Assembly: GCA_030141605.1 (NCBI GenBank)
Contig: JAQGDQ010000115.1
Span: 342,501-406,500, forward strand
Origin: Tubiluchus corallicola
Lineage: Eukaryota > Priapulida > Priapulimorpha > Priapulimorphida > Tubiluchidae
Length of the DNA: 64,000 bases
Reading direction: 5' to 3'
Part shown: positions 15,401 through 48,051 of the stretch, in pieces
Layout: every line of letters starts with the position of its first letter
Position numbering within the stretch: position 1 is the first letter of the stretch
Program-made: the position numbers and the translations under genes
Notes under the pieces: model-generated
The model's database searches: none
The model's input: only the letters and a program-made list of their open reading frames with translations
Told to the model about the DNA's origin: nothing

Positions 15401-16243
15401 TGCCCCATAATGTCAATACAAATCTGTGTGTTAAGTATACTGCCAGCTACAATTGCAGGCAGTTTACCAGCTTTTTTCCTTACACATAATTGCACTGCTG
15501 ACAGATATAGTATAAACTACGAGTATATCGACAGTGCTATCGAGAAGTGATCCTGTTCTAGTATAGAGAAAAATTGATACAATTCCTATTCTTTAGTGTG
15601 CACAGGTACCAAATTAACCAATTTACACATTTAATGTAGCACACATGTATTCATGTCTATAATACCACAGTTGGTAAATGGTCCTGAACTTGGTGAAAGT
15701 ATTAGAGGTGTTAACATTTGTGAATTATGTGTAAAAACCTGTACCTAATAATGCCATTAACAATGCTCAAAGGAAAAAGTCCATTTAAAAACAGAGAATA
15801 TGCAAGGTGTTGAGTTAAAATGAAAATGCACAAAGTATTATAAAAAATGCTAGCGACCTTGGAAGACTAGAAACTATTAGTAAGCATAAGGCCAATAGCA
15901 CTATAGACGAATTTGCATAAAATACTTGAGGTTGGAATTGTGCAGTTATCCATAAGTTCATTTATCATACAAAAGTGCTCAAAGTCTTTTACAAACAAAC
16001 AAACCTTTTACTTAAATGCCCGACTAACTCCTTTTCTAAAAGAGATAGCTTGAAAGTAAAAAATAACACTTTAAATTCAAATTAAAGTAACACAGAAAGT
16101 TAATTATTTATAAGAATGGCATACTAAGTAAGTGGTCAGTTAATAAAAGGTTAATTACAATTAGTAATGATTAATCCTCAATTAGTTTCCTGCACATACC
16201 TGATTTTAGTCAAATCTTCTCGACTATCATTTGCTCGTTCCAT
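433..16243 (-). CDS. AGTPBP1: Cytosolic carboxypeptidase 1 (AGTPBP1/CCP1/Nna1), 5' part of gene, 16 coding exons
   Basis: CCP1 removes glutamates from tubulin C-termini (deglutamylation) in the cytoplasm. Exons, in gene order: 16243-16200, 13829-13714, 12088-12021, 11519-11450, 10515-10366, 9216-9081, 8744-8731, 8674-8543, 8428-8279, 6944-6720, 6164-6085, 5342-4576, 3667-3527, 3359-3269, 1886-1730, 686-433. All have GT-AG borders and matching phases, giving 865 open codons. Residues about 15-370 form an armadillo-like region with family blocks [24 protein letters not shown] and KKCFP. Residues about 370-640 are a diverged Ser/Asp-rich linker. Residues about 650-865 start the CCP N-domain ([39 protein letters not shown]). 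The N-domain carries a lysine-rich insert (KQKKKKKN). The HxxE zinc-binding catalytic domain is beyond the left edge. The start ATG has an in-frame TAA 21 nt upstream; a coding exon further 5' is possible but not seen. The identification rests on remembered vertebrate CCP1 blocks and is strong. Confidence 0.93.
2893..2940 (+). repeat. Weak 5S-rRNA-like SINE fragment
   Basis: The stretch TTAGTCAGTAAATGGGT resembles the internal control region shared by the copies near 10055 and 13224. It is very degenerate and called only because of those better copies. Confidence 0.25.
4205..4226 (+). repeat. Hexanucleotide repeat (ACCTGT)n
   Basis: About three and a half ACCTGT units in an AGTPBP1 intron; a simple repeat. 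Confidence 0.8.
6376..6420 (+). repeat. Short direct repeat, 18-bp unit at 27-bp period
   Basis: TGATGTGGGCCGAGAAAT occurs at 6376-6393 and again at 6403-6420 in an AGTPBP1 intron. Confidence 0.85.
7545..7605 (-). repeat. 5S-rRNA-like SINE fragment
   Basis: On the minus strand the segment reads ...GATTAGTGTATGGATGGGTG followed by ATTGCCTGG. This follows the box C region of animal 5S rRNA (GGTTAGTACTTGGATGGGAG then ACCGCCTGGG). It fits a 5S-promoter (SINE3-type) retroposon remnant rather than a functional 5S gene, because the 5' half is diverged and there is no T-run end. Confidence 0.5.
7675..7915 (+). repeat. Degenerate CATT/CATTCATT-rich low-complexity tract
   Basis: Intronic stretch made of imperfect TTCATTCAT, TTATTTAT and CCATTCAC-like units. 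No coding potential was seen on either strand. Confidence 0.6.
8731..8744 (-). CDS. AGTPBP1: 14-nt microexon of AGTPBP1
   Basis: The sequence is T-AAT-GGC-TAT-GTC-G, preceded by AAAATTCAG and followed by the strong donor GTAAGT. The exon before ends in phase 2 (9081) and the exon after begins in phase 1 (8674), so they cannot be joined directly. This 14-nt piece bridges the two phases and adds INGYV just before the conserved SLGKQG block. The evidence is splice signals plus phase; transcript data would settle it. Confidence 0.72.
10055..10125 (+). repeat. 5S-rRNA-like SINE fragment
   Basis: Contains GCCTAGTCAGTAAATGGATA then GGTGACAGAC and an A-run, parallel to 5S box C. It matches the copies near 7545, 12274 and 13224 better than chance would suggest. 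Confidence 0.45.
12274..12335 (-). repeat. 5S-rRNA-like SINE fragment
   Basis: The minus strand reads CAACGCCAAGTCTGATCACT then AAATGGATGGATGGCTACTAGG. It shares CAACGCCAA[C/G]T[T/C]TGAT with the copy at 7545-7605, which supports a common family. Confidence 0.45.
12430..12560 (+). repeat. Degenerate CAGACAAA/ACAAAC simple repeat
   Basis: Runs of imperfect CAGACAAACA, CAGGCACACA and ACAAACAAAC units. Cys/Val/Leu-rich open frames on the minus strand here are products of the repeat. Confidence 0.75.
13224..13310 (+). repeat. 5S-rRNA-like SINE fragment (best copy)
   Basis: Contains GGGCCTGGTCAGAGAATGGG followed by TAGATGGCCACTGGAA and an A-run. It parallels 5S rRNA GGGCCTGGTTAGTACTTGGA then TGGGAGACCGCCTGGGAA. 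The preceding part is degenerate. Confidence 0.5.
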
Positions 16244-18589
16244 TTTACTTACTGGAGAGACTTAGTCAAATCTTTCAAGCACTACAACTACACAGTAAAA
16301 CCATGCACAGAACCTTGAAGCATTACAGTAGATATGCAGAAGCAGAAAACCTAACCATTAGCAACACCGCCCAAGTGCTGCACCCTGTAGACTAAATAAA
16401 TAATTTAATTTGACAGTGATCAATAATGAACGTTACACTTATGAAGGTTACGGACATGCAGAAATTGTTAACTTATTTATGAAGGTAATTAATTTATAAT
16501 TAGTTGATTAAGTTACACAATGCTAGCCAGCAAAAACCCTAAAACAACTACAATTATAGTAAATTAAAATAAGTGCTACAGCTAATAATGTTTCACTCAC
16601 GAAGAGACTTTAATTTCCCCACAAGAAAAAATATTCATTACTACATAAGATACTTTACTGCTCACCTTAAACTATTATTTATACTTTGCACCTACGCAAA
16701 ATTATTCCTGAAGAAAAATCTGTAAGTTAAAAACCACTAGTGATTTTTTGCATTTCAGTGTGGCTTTCATTGATTTCTAATATGCTAGCGGCAGGCCACA
16801 ATTTCATACAGCTGCAACTTTGTTGCGATTTGAGCGAACTTCTAGATAATTTCGTGCAATATTTGCCACTTTTTGCAAATTTTGGGCTTTTTTCTCAGAG
16901 CGAAAACCATAAGAATGTTGCCCAAAACTCGCATGATTTGCACATGTTTAGTGACTTGTGCGACAAGGCCAATGTTACACGGCATTCACGTGAGTATAAC
17001 GCGATCACCTCGCGAAATTTCACAGAGTTTTCATGGAAAAAAGTGTGGAAAAAGCAGAGCTTTTCCAAAGTGTCACCAAAATGTTAGAAAATAGTCAAAA
17101 ACTTGTCACAGCATTCTGAAAGGTATGTGGACATGTTCTCCCAAGTTTTTGTGGATTTTGAAACTGTTGAGCAATTTCATCAATAACTGGCAACACACAG
17201 TTTCCCGCTGAAGCCAGCAAGTTTTTAGTGACAATAGTGAATACCAGCCCATGTTTTTGCAACTATTTGGGGAACATTTGGAGTATAATTAGTGAATTTT
17301 GAGTTTAGACCGAAATCGTGAGCCTCACAGAACCATGGCTTAAGCACCACACAAGCTTTAGATAAATTGCTAACTTAAGTGGTGATGCAAAAAACGACTT
17401 TAAACGAAATGCGATAAGTGATGAAGCCATATCCTATATTCCTGTGGAAATAATTTAACTCTGTAGTAAAGTATTCCAATGAAAAATTATCAGTGTTGGC
17501 ATCTACTTTTTAACAAAATAAAAAATCAACTAGGCTAGTACAGTGGCTAAACAATTGGCACAAAATTACTACTAATTTTGTAGTTATTTCTTACAGTGCA
17601 GTGTAATGTGATTTTGTTAAGTTTTAAGCCTAGCACACATATGGAGGGTAGAAAATAAGAAACTTCAAACAAATATTTTTTCCACTCGTCCTGCAGTAGT
17701 TTTATGCTCTTCTGTACTTGCACGTGCACATGGAAAGTTTCACAAAACAACGTTTCTGTTTTTCTCTAATGCACATGGTGACAAGAACATCAAATTCCTT
17801 GGTTTTTGTTTCGTGCTTTTTCAGTGTGCATTAAGGTTTAAACATGTTTGCAACTTTTCTTTCCAGTTTAACCAGACCCTTTCAACAACTTTAATAAAAA
17901 TGAAATAATGGTTGCATGCATGGTAAATGCAGCAAACCTACGTTTGGATGGGTTTGTTTCATTGGACTGTCAGTGAATCAAGTCGACTGCTAACGGCTCT
18001 ATATGGCTGACCGTCTGGTTTTACAAGCCAAGTTTTACACACCTATATTCACAGTAGTAACTTTATGGTCTAAATACTGACCATAAAGTACAGTGGTTGT
18101 TATAGAACAGATTGTAACCCAATAATACTATATCAAATGTTTAGGCCTATATATACTTATATTTTACTGTAAACTAGCTATAGTATAAAGTCAGCAATGA
18201 TTTAGCAATTAAGTGCAGTAATACTAACACAGCATCACAAAACCAAGCTCGTTTTCACTACTAAGTACTAGTGCTACACTAGATTACAACATACACAGCA
18301 AAAATTAACATGCATAAAAAATGTGTAACGTAAGTGATTTGAACTTAAACAAAACGTACTTTGGGGCTGTTCGCTGCAGTGTGTCATCAATTTTTAAATT
18401 ATAAAAATAAAACAAGAATCAAATTTCCACCACGAACAAGTTAGCAACGTAAATACAGCATGTAAACAATCTGGCAAAAGCAACAAGAGTTATGAAACGC
18501 ACCAATTTTAACATTTCCTTTACTCGCTTCGCCATCGTCTCCGAACTTTTAACAGAGCGGATCGGGTGTTGGCATGCGAAAGGCCATAG
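16244..18589. other. Upstream flank of AGTPBP1, no gene recognised
   Basis: This should hold the AGTPBP1 5' UTR, possible 5' non-coding exons and promoter, but no core element can be assigned with confidence. Open frames such as 16740-17087 show no family similarity and no splice support. A short frame at 18535-18503 with a good donor cannot join the first coding exon in frame, but could be a 5' leader exon. Confidence 0.5.
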
Positions 18590-19313
18590 CCTATAGCCAG
18601 GGCACTTTATTTATGACTTTAGTCATAAATTGCATAAATAGCTTATTTAATACTAATTTCAGATTTTATTTATGACTATTTATGACGTGTCAAATTTTGA
18701 CCAAAAATGCCATCCTGAGCTAAAAGAAATACATATTTTTAATCAGAATCTTGTATTTTGCCTTTCTTCGTTCTTCATTACATTAAAATGTAATAAAAAT
18801 GTCTACTTTCATCATTCCAAGGCCTGAAGTTTCTCGTATTGTTTTGCATGCAGGCATCCCTCCAGACTGAAATCCGTGATCGTGTTTATAATAATTATAG
18901 TATCGGTTTTAATTTGTTTAGGATGACCTATAAAATTACTGCTCATAAAAATCAATCTATTAATTAATTCGTACAGTCACAATTCGTAGCCACAATTAGT
19001 ACAAGTAAATAATGTATTTTTTTAAATATCGATTTTAAATTTAATGTTGGAAAATACTATTGGCTATTACATCTTTCTAGGGAACCGTCACGTATGTTTT
19101 CTAATTAAAATTACATTAAGCAAAATAACTAAACAAGAAAAACAGTTAAATTTTAATGACAATGAAGCAACAAATTCTCCCAAAGATAAAATATGCTCAA
19201 ATTCTAGCAGACGGCATTATTCTTATTTCTTGAGGATGAGGCAGTAAGGCACGGGAAACGCTTGCGGCAAACTCGAGCTAAAACCTACACCCAAGCCATT
19301 GACTTACGCCGCT

Positions 19314-19409
19314 TAGGGGTGAGCATCGAAGTTCGGTTCGATTCGAATTCGAAAGTCACAAATTCGGTTCGATTCGAATTCGCTTTCTGGTAGAGAATGC
19401 TCACCCCTA
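19314..19409. mobile_element. 96-bp nested MITE, hAT-like
   Basis: TAGGGGTGAGCAT at the left and its exact complement at the right form 13-bp inverted repeats. The flanks are ACGCCGCT and ACGCCGTT, an 8-bp duplication with one mismatch. The interior holds two GGTTCGATTCGAATTCG units. It sits inside the larger hAT element, so it inserted later. Confidence 0.82.
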
Positions 19410-19746
19410 ACGCCGTTAGGATGAGAAAGGCACTGAAATGAACGTGCAAAGAAAAGAATTAGAAGTGTAGATTTCTGTTATTGTGCAGAGCGTAGGTTTG
19501 AGGCGGCAGAACTTTAGGACATTAAAATAGGTAAGCTGTCTTTAATTCAAATTTTCGATGGAACGACAACGATTCTGTCGGTGCCTATTTATTTTTTCGC
19601 GGTAACGCGCTCATTTACTTTTTATTATTTAGGTTGCTTCTAGACGAGTTAATGACAGATAAACGCATCAGTTAGACAGTCTCAGTTACTGTGTTAGTCC
19701 ACCAAACAGTCACGCGCAAGCTTCTTATGGACTGCCTGTGTGTGTG

Positions 19747-19769
19747 GGAGAGAGAGAGAGAGAGAGAGA
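19747..19769 (+). repeat. (AG)n microsatellite
   Basis: Uninterrupted GAGAGA run of about 22 bases inside the 1,317-bp hAT element. Confidence 0.95.
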
Positions 19770-19922
19770 CGGGGAAACAGTTTTCTGTACTGAATTTTTT
19801 GTTCCATTCATCGGGAAATGATTATTTTTCTTTCGTTATTTATGACAAATTTGAAATCTTATTTATGACTATTTATGACTATTTTGCAAGAAAAGTCATA
19901 AATAAAGTGCCCTGCCTATAGC

Positions 19923-21025
19923 GCACTCATACGTACTCAGTGACTTGTAATTATTGTATTAAACTAACTTATAACCTTACATAAGTTTTGAATTGCTGTG
20001 AAAGCATTGCCATGTGTAAGTAAAAACTGTCAACTATAGAGTTCGAATTTTTCGTATTTTTCTTGGTGGAAAATACCTGATAAGAAATTTACATAGTTAT
20101 TTAAGAATTTCGTAGGCGAGAGCTTGGAGCTGCATGATACAATATCCTATCTTACCACAGTAGGTTACAGTGTTTAGAGTTTAGACAAATAAATTCAAGT
20201 AAATGGATATAATCTTTGAATGTCATAAACACTCTGTTTACAGCTCGAATTGCTGAAATAAAACTACACACTGTAAAACATTCTCTGTTCAACCTAGGCT
20301 TCATGCATTTAAACACTCTCTGCATCTTAGCAACCCAATGCATAGAGTGTGATCTCAATCTTCACAGCTTTGTGCCTAGTTAGCAACTCCCTGAAACCTC
20401 TTAACAGTTAAGTAATCAGAACTCAACTGTCCCATCTTAACAGCTTGGTGTCACAAACGCAACTCTCCTCACTTGAGCGTTCTGGAATTTAACTGTGTCA
20501 TTTAACGAGTGTCTTATTCAGTGGCGTGATTTCCACATCATCATTCTACTTTAACTGCCATAAACACACTATAATCTGAAATAATAAACTTTGCATTACC
20601 ATTGAATCTTACACAATAATTTCTTAGCAATCTGTACTCGTGAGTCATGTTAGGTTCACGTTGGGCATAACTTCATTGCCCGTTGTGCATCTACACTGAT
20701 GCCCAATTGTCTCGAACTCAACTGAGCTAGTCTGTAGAACCAGCACTCAAGTGCCTGGCACCATGGGTATCTGCTGGGAAAGACGGGCAAACAGGTCACC
20801 TGGCCCTTCTGGATCAATGAGGCCTTCTAACCTGGAGTGAAAGGTTTGGAAATTGAAACTTATAATTAATTACCCGAGGAGCCCAAAAAGCCGCAACAAT
20901 TTTCCTGTCCCTGTCCAAAGGAAGGATAGTACACCATCTCTTGTTCTGAGCCATCCTTTTTAAAAAATCTTAATCACTGAATTACAAAATATAAATAAAT
21001 GTAGCAAACACTAATAAATGAACAC
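19923..21025. other. Intergenic, no gene seen
   Basis: Only short open frames without splice signals or recognisable protein motifs. Composition is the same as nearby introns. Confidence 0.5.
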
Positions 21026-21396
21026 TAGGGTGGAACAGACTCGACCAGAAAGTGAACTTGAATCGAATCGAATTTGTAATTTTTGAATTCGAATTGAACT
21101 GAATTTCAGAATTTCGAATTCGTATTGAGTTTGAAAGATTTACAAACAAGTTTTTGAACGCCAGTAAAAAGTGGGTCTTACAGAAATCATGTTACTTGAT
21201 TTTGTTCTGCCGTTGAAACCACTAATAATAATTTAAAAATTGTGCACAGAAATCACAGCTAAATTGTGCAAATTGCATTTGAAAGTTTTAATGATGAAGA
21301 ATGTATGTGGTTGAAGTGTTGAATTAATCGAATCTATAATTTTAGGTTCGAATCGTATTCAAATGTTCGAACTCAAACGTTTGATGCTCAGCCCTA
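21026..21396. mobile_element. hAT-like MITE related to the 96-bp element
   Basis: The left end is TAGGGTGGAACA and the right end, complemented, is TAGGGCTGAGCA: imperfect inverted repeats. The flanks ATGAACAC and CTGAACAG share TGAACA inside an 8-bp window, consistent with an aged target duplication. The interior contains TCGAATCGAAT and GAATTCGAAT repeats like those of the element at 19314. No coding frame. Confidence 0.62.
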
Positions 21397-21749
21397 CTGA
21401 ACAGTGGACACATAGTTAAAAAACAACATTTAATAATAATAATAAAAAAATAATAAAATTGAAGATGCCATAAAATAAGTAAATTTCTCTGACTTGATGC
21501 TAGACACAGTACAGATAAATTTATACAATACACTGCATGAGATATACTGCATGCAGGCTAAAATTGGTTTATAAAGTATCTTATAAATTATACAAATTAG
21601 TTGATAAATACATTTACAATTTTTGTTGGGATTGTGCATGTTGTTTGATTTTTCTTTTATTTACATAATTATTTAAAACTGATAATTTATAACTGCATGT
21701 GCTTTCGACATTTTTGTTTTTACAAAGAAATGTATGTCTCATTAGAAAT

Positions 21750-21806
21750 GTATATATATATATATATATTTACACATATAGAAATATATATATATATATA
21801 CATATT
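21750..21806 (+). repeat. (TA)n microsatellite, two tracts
   Basis: Two TATATA runs of about 18-20 bases separated by TTTACACATATAGAAA-like sequence. Confidence 0.95.
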
Positions 21807-22174
21807 TAGTTACTGACTGTGTCCACAGATTGGGATACTGATTATGCATGACCTTTTCCTTTACGATCATTTAAGCATGAAATTAAATTGCATGTTATAT
21901 TATTTTCCTAAGTTCATTGAGTCATTAATCAACGTTGATATTGTTAGTTTTTGGTAACCTTATTTCCGTTCTCTTTAGTTAAAAATTAGAAATTAGCGGT
22001 AATTAGCAGTAATTACTGCACTGCACAATAATAATTTAATACTCGGTTTGGGGTGGCTGATTCGATAACAAATGTTTTTCGCCACCCCTTCCTTTTTGTT
22101 TGGCTTTTCTTATTTATATCTATTTTTATTTATATTGTTATTGGGATGAAAAAATAAACGATTTTGATTTTTTT

Positions 22175-22180
22175 ATGATA

Positions 22181-22258
<78 letters not shown>

Positions 22259-22278
22259 TAATAATAATAATAATAATA
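22175..22278 (+). repeat. (GAT)n then (AAT)n microsatellite
   Basis: About a dozen ATG/GAT units pass directly into more than twenty ATA/AAT units, upstream of ZFR. Confidence 0.97.
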
Positions 22279-22640
22279 GCAAATATGGAATGAGTTTACA
22301 ATATTCCATGCACTATACCCTATACCTAGCCCTAACTCGAACCTTAAACCTAATCAACCCTAATCCTAATCCGTTTCACGAACTATTTTCTTATGTGTGG
22401 GGAATTGTAAGCTTTAGCCACAAAATATTATTAAAATGTTTTTATAAAGCCAATTAGATATGATAAGGAGTCGCGTAAAAGAGGCGTAATTGCTCATTAT
22501 TAGCAATGTTTGGTGATCGTGGCAAGTTTTCGCATACTGCCGCACAGTCTGCACGAAAAGTCGGAAAGGGCTTTTTCTTACTGTTCACGAGGCGAAGAAG
22601 AAAGCGAAAAATTTTTTAAACTTCTGCTGCATGAGATAAA
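22279..22640 (+). promoter_or_regulatory. Proximal upstream region and probable 5' leader of ZFR
   Basis: The 360 bases before the ZFR start are less AT-rich near 22470-22600 (GCGTAAAAGAGGCG, CTGCCGCACAG) than the flanks. This suggests the transcription start and leader are here. No TATA box or initiator can be assigned; the position is an inference from proximity. Confidence 0.35.
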
Positions 22641-46519
<23,879 letters not shown>

Positions 46520-46824
46520 AATGCATATTATTAACTGTTTCATGGCTTCTTTGTGGTTGCGTATTGTGCACTGTTAGTTTATTTACTTTCTTCTGCTGTA
46601 ATTGGACTGTGGTCAGTATCACGTGCCTGTTGTACCGCTTGCTGGCTGCAACCAAGCTTTTACATAATGATTTTGTGTAGAAATTTATTATTAGAGTCAG
46701 AAGAAGTGAGAAATGAATGCAATCTGCATCATACACATTGTAATATAGAAACATAACTGCAATTCATCAAAAATGCGTTGCTGTAATATGATAAAAGTTC
46801 TCACTATCATAAATTAAATATATA

Positions 46825-46830
46825 AATAAA
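46825..46830 (+). terminator. Candidate ZFR polyadenylation signal AATAAA
   Basis: The first canonical AATAAA, about 305 bases after the ZFR stop; an ATTAAA lies a few bases upstream. Confidence 0.5.
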
Positions 46831-47981
46831 AGAGAACCTTAGAGCGACAGTTCAGGAAAAAACCATGGGAATATTTGTATATTATTTGACTTAGATAATT
46901 ATTATTTAATGTAATCTCAAAGCTGTTATAACTATCGGTAGTGGTAGAAATGGCTTCTTCTTCAAAGGTTCTGAGGCAAAAGCTAGAATGAATTACGACT
47001 AACGTGTAGAATGAGAAATTGTTGGTATAATTACATCCCACCTCTTGTTAAGTAGGTTTTCAGTAGCTAAAAATATTAGCTTAAAAACACATTTTGTTTA
47101 TTATTGTAATTGCATTATAAGTACATTTTGAAAATTGTAAAAAAAATGATATATTGTTTTCTTATCGTCATGCTATTCTTTTGTTTTACAGCACAGTTTT
47201 TGCTTCTAGTTGTATTGCTATTCCATTATGATGTCTTTGTAATAGCTAATATGGAAGATTGAAATTTTCAAATTCTTGCAATTGTATCAAAATTTCGTAT
47301 GCCATGTTACCTTGATTGAAGAATAAATATCAGAAATATGCTTGGCAGTTTCACCATTCCGTTTTACCTTTTTGTTTGAATTTGAACTTAGAGTGTTGTG
47401 TATAACAATGATTGTGTGCGTGTGTACAGTGTAATTGCAATGAGCTTGAATCTTCACGATTTTTGTGATCATTATACTGATAGGTAGGAAAAAAATGCCG
47501 GATTATACAGACTTGTCTTGCATACATTTCATTTAAAGAAGGCTCTGCAGTTGCAAGAGTTGGGAGAGGAAGGCAATTCAATCACAAATCTGCGATTTTA
47601 AAACATCATTTGACATTTGTTTCACTGGTCAAAATGATGTGAAACAAATGCTCTTAGCAGAAAAAGATGAATTCCTTTCCCAAATTAGCTTCGCTGTATT
47701 AACGTTTACCCCGGCAGCTAATATTCAGTGTCTGTTATTTTCATGTTCTTGAGTAACTTGAATAAAGTTATACCTCTCACTGACGCATTAAAATCAAAGT
47801 GGCCTACAACTGGCGAGAAGCTGTCAGAGGCATGAACGTGAAAACATTAAGACAATTGTCAACTGATCTTGTACAATCGTCCATGGTAAATTAAATAAAC
47901 AACCTATTGTGACCTGGGAAGACTTTAGGACAGGTAAAAGGGAGAGAGAAAAAGAATACCACTTTGCGGTATGACAATTCA
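46831..47981. other. Intergenic between ZFR and the LRR gene (convergent 3' ends), no gene seen
   Basis: AT-rich sequence with short frames lacking splice signals or known motifs. The two flanking genes point toward this interval. Confidence 0.5.
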
Positions 47982-48034
47982 TTTATTTGTAGATCACAAA
48001 ACCAATTGAGCTTCCCAACAACAAGATTAACTTT

Positions 48035-48040
48035 TTTATT
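48035..48040 (-). terminator. Candidate polyadenylation signal of the LRR gene
   Basis: AATAAA on the minus strand 12 bases after the stop codon. A second lies at 47982-47987 and is more usual in distance. Confidence 0.4.
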
Positions 48041-48051
48041 CTGCATAATAT

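Larger units (their letters stand above)
18598..19914. mobile_element. Non-autonomous hAT-type DNA transposon, 1,317 bp
   Basis: The ends are inverted repeats: CAGGGCACTTTATTTATGAC at the left and its complement at the right, identical over about 23 bp. The element is flanked by a perfect 8-bp target duplication CCTATAGC at 18590-18597 and 19915-19922. An 8-bp duplication with CAGGG tips is the hAT superfamily signature. Subterminal TATTTATGACTATTTATGAC motifs occur near both ends. No transposase frame is present, so it would need transposase supplied elsewhere. It is interrupted by the 96-bp nested element at 19314 and lies about 50 bp beyond a possible AGTPBP1 leader exon. Confidence 0.93.

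Noticed and set aside
16740-17087. 115-codon plus-strand frame upstream of AGTPBP1
   Set aside because: No recognisable domain, and an overlapping frame of similar quality exists; no supporting splice partner.
18503-18535. Short frame MAKRVKEMLKL with a good GTGCGT donor as a first AGTPBP1 coding exon
   Set aside because: It ends in phase 0, and none of the acceptors before the exon at 16243 restores the frame (an in-frame TAA also intervenes). It could still be a non-coding leader exon.
22315-22375. CCCTAA/CCTAATC-like stretch suggesting an internal telomere repeat
   Set aside because: Units are irregular and few (CCCTAACTCGAACC, CAACCCTAATCC); too degenerate to call.
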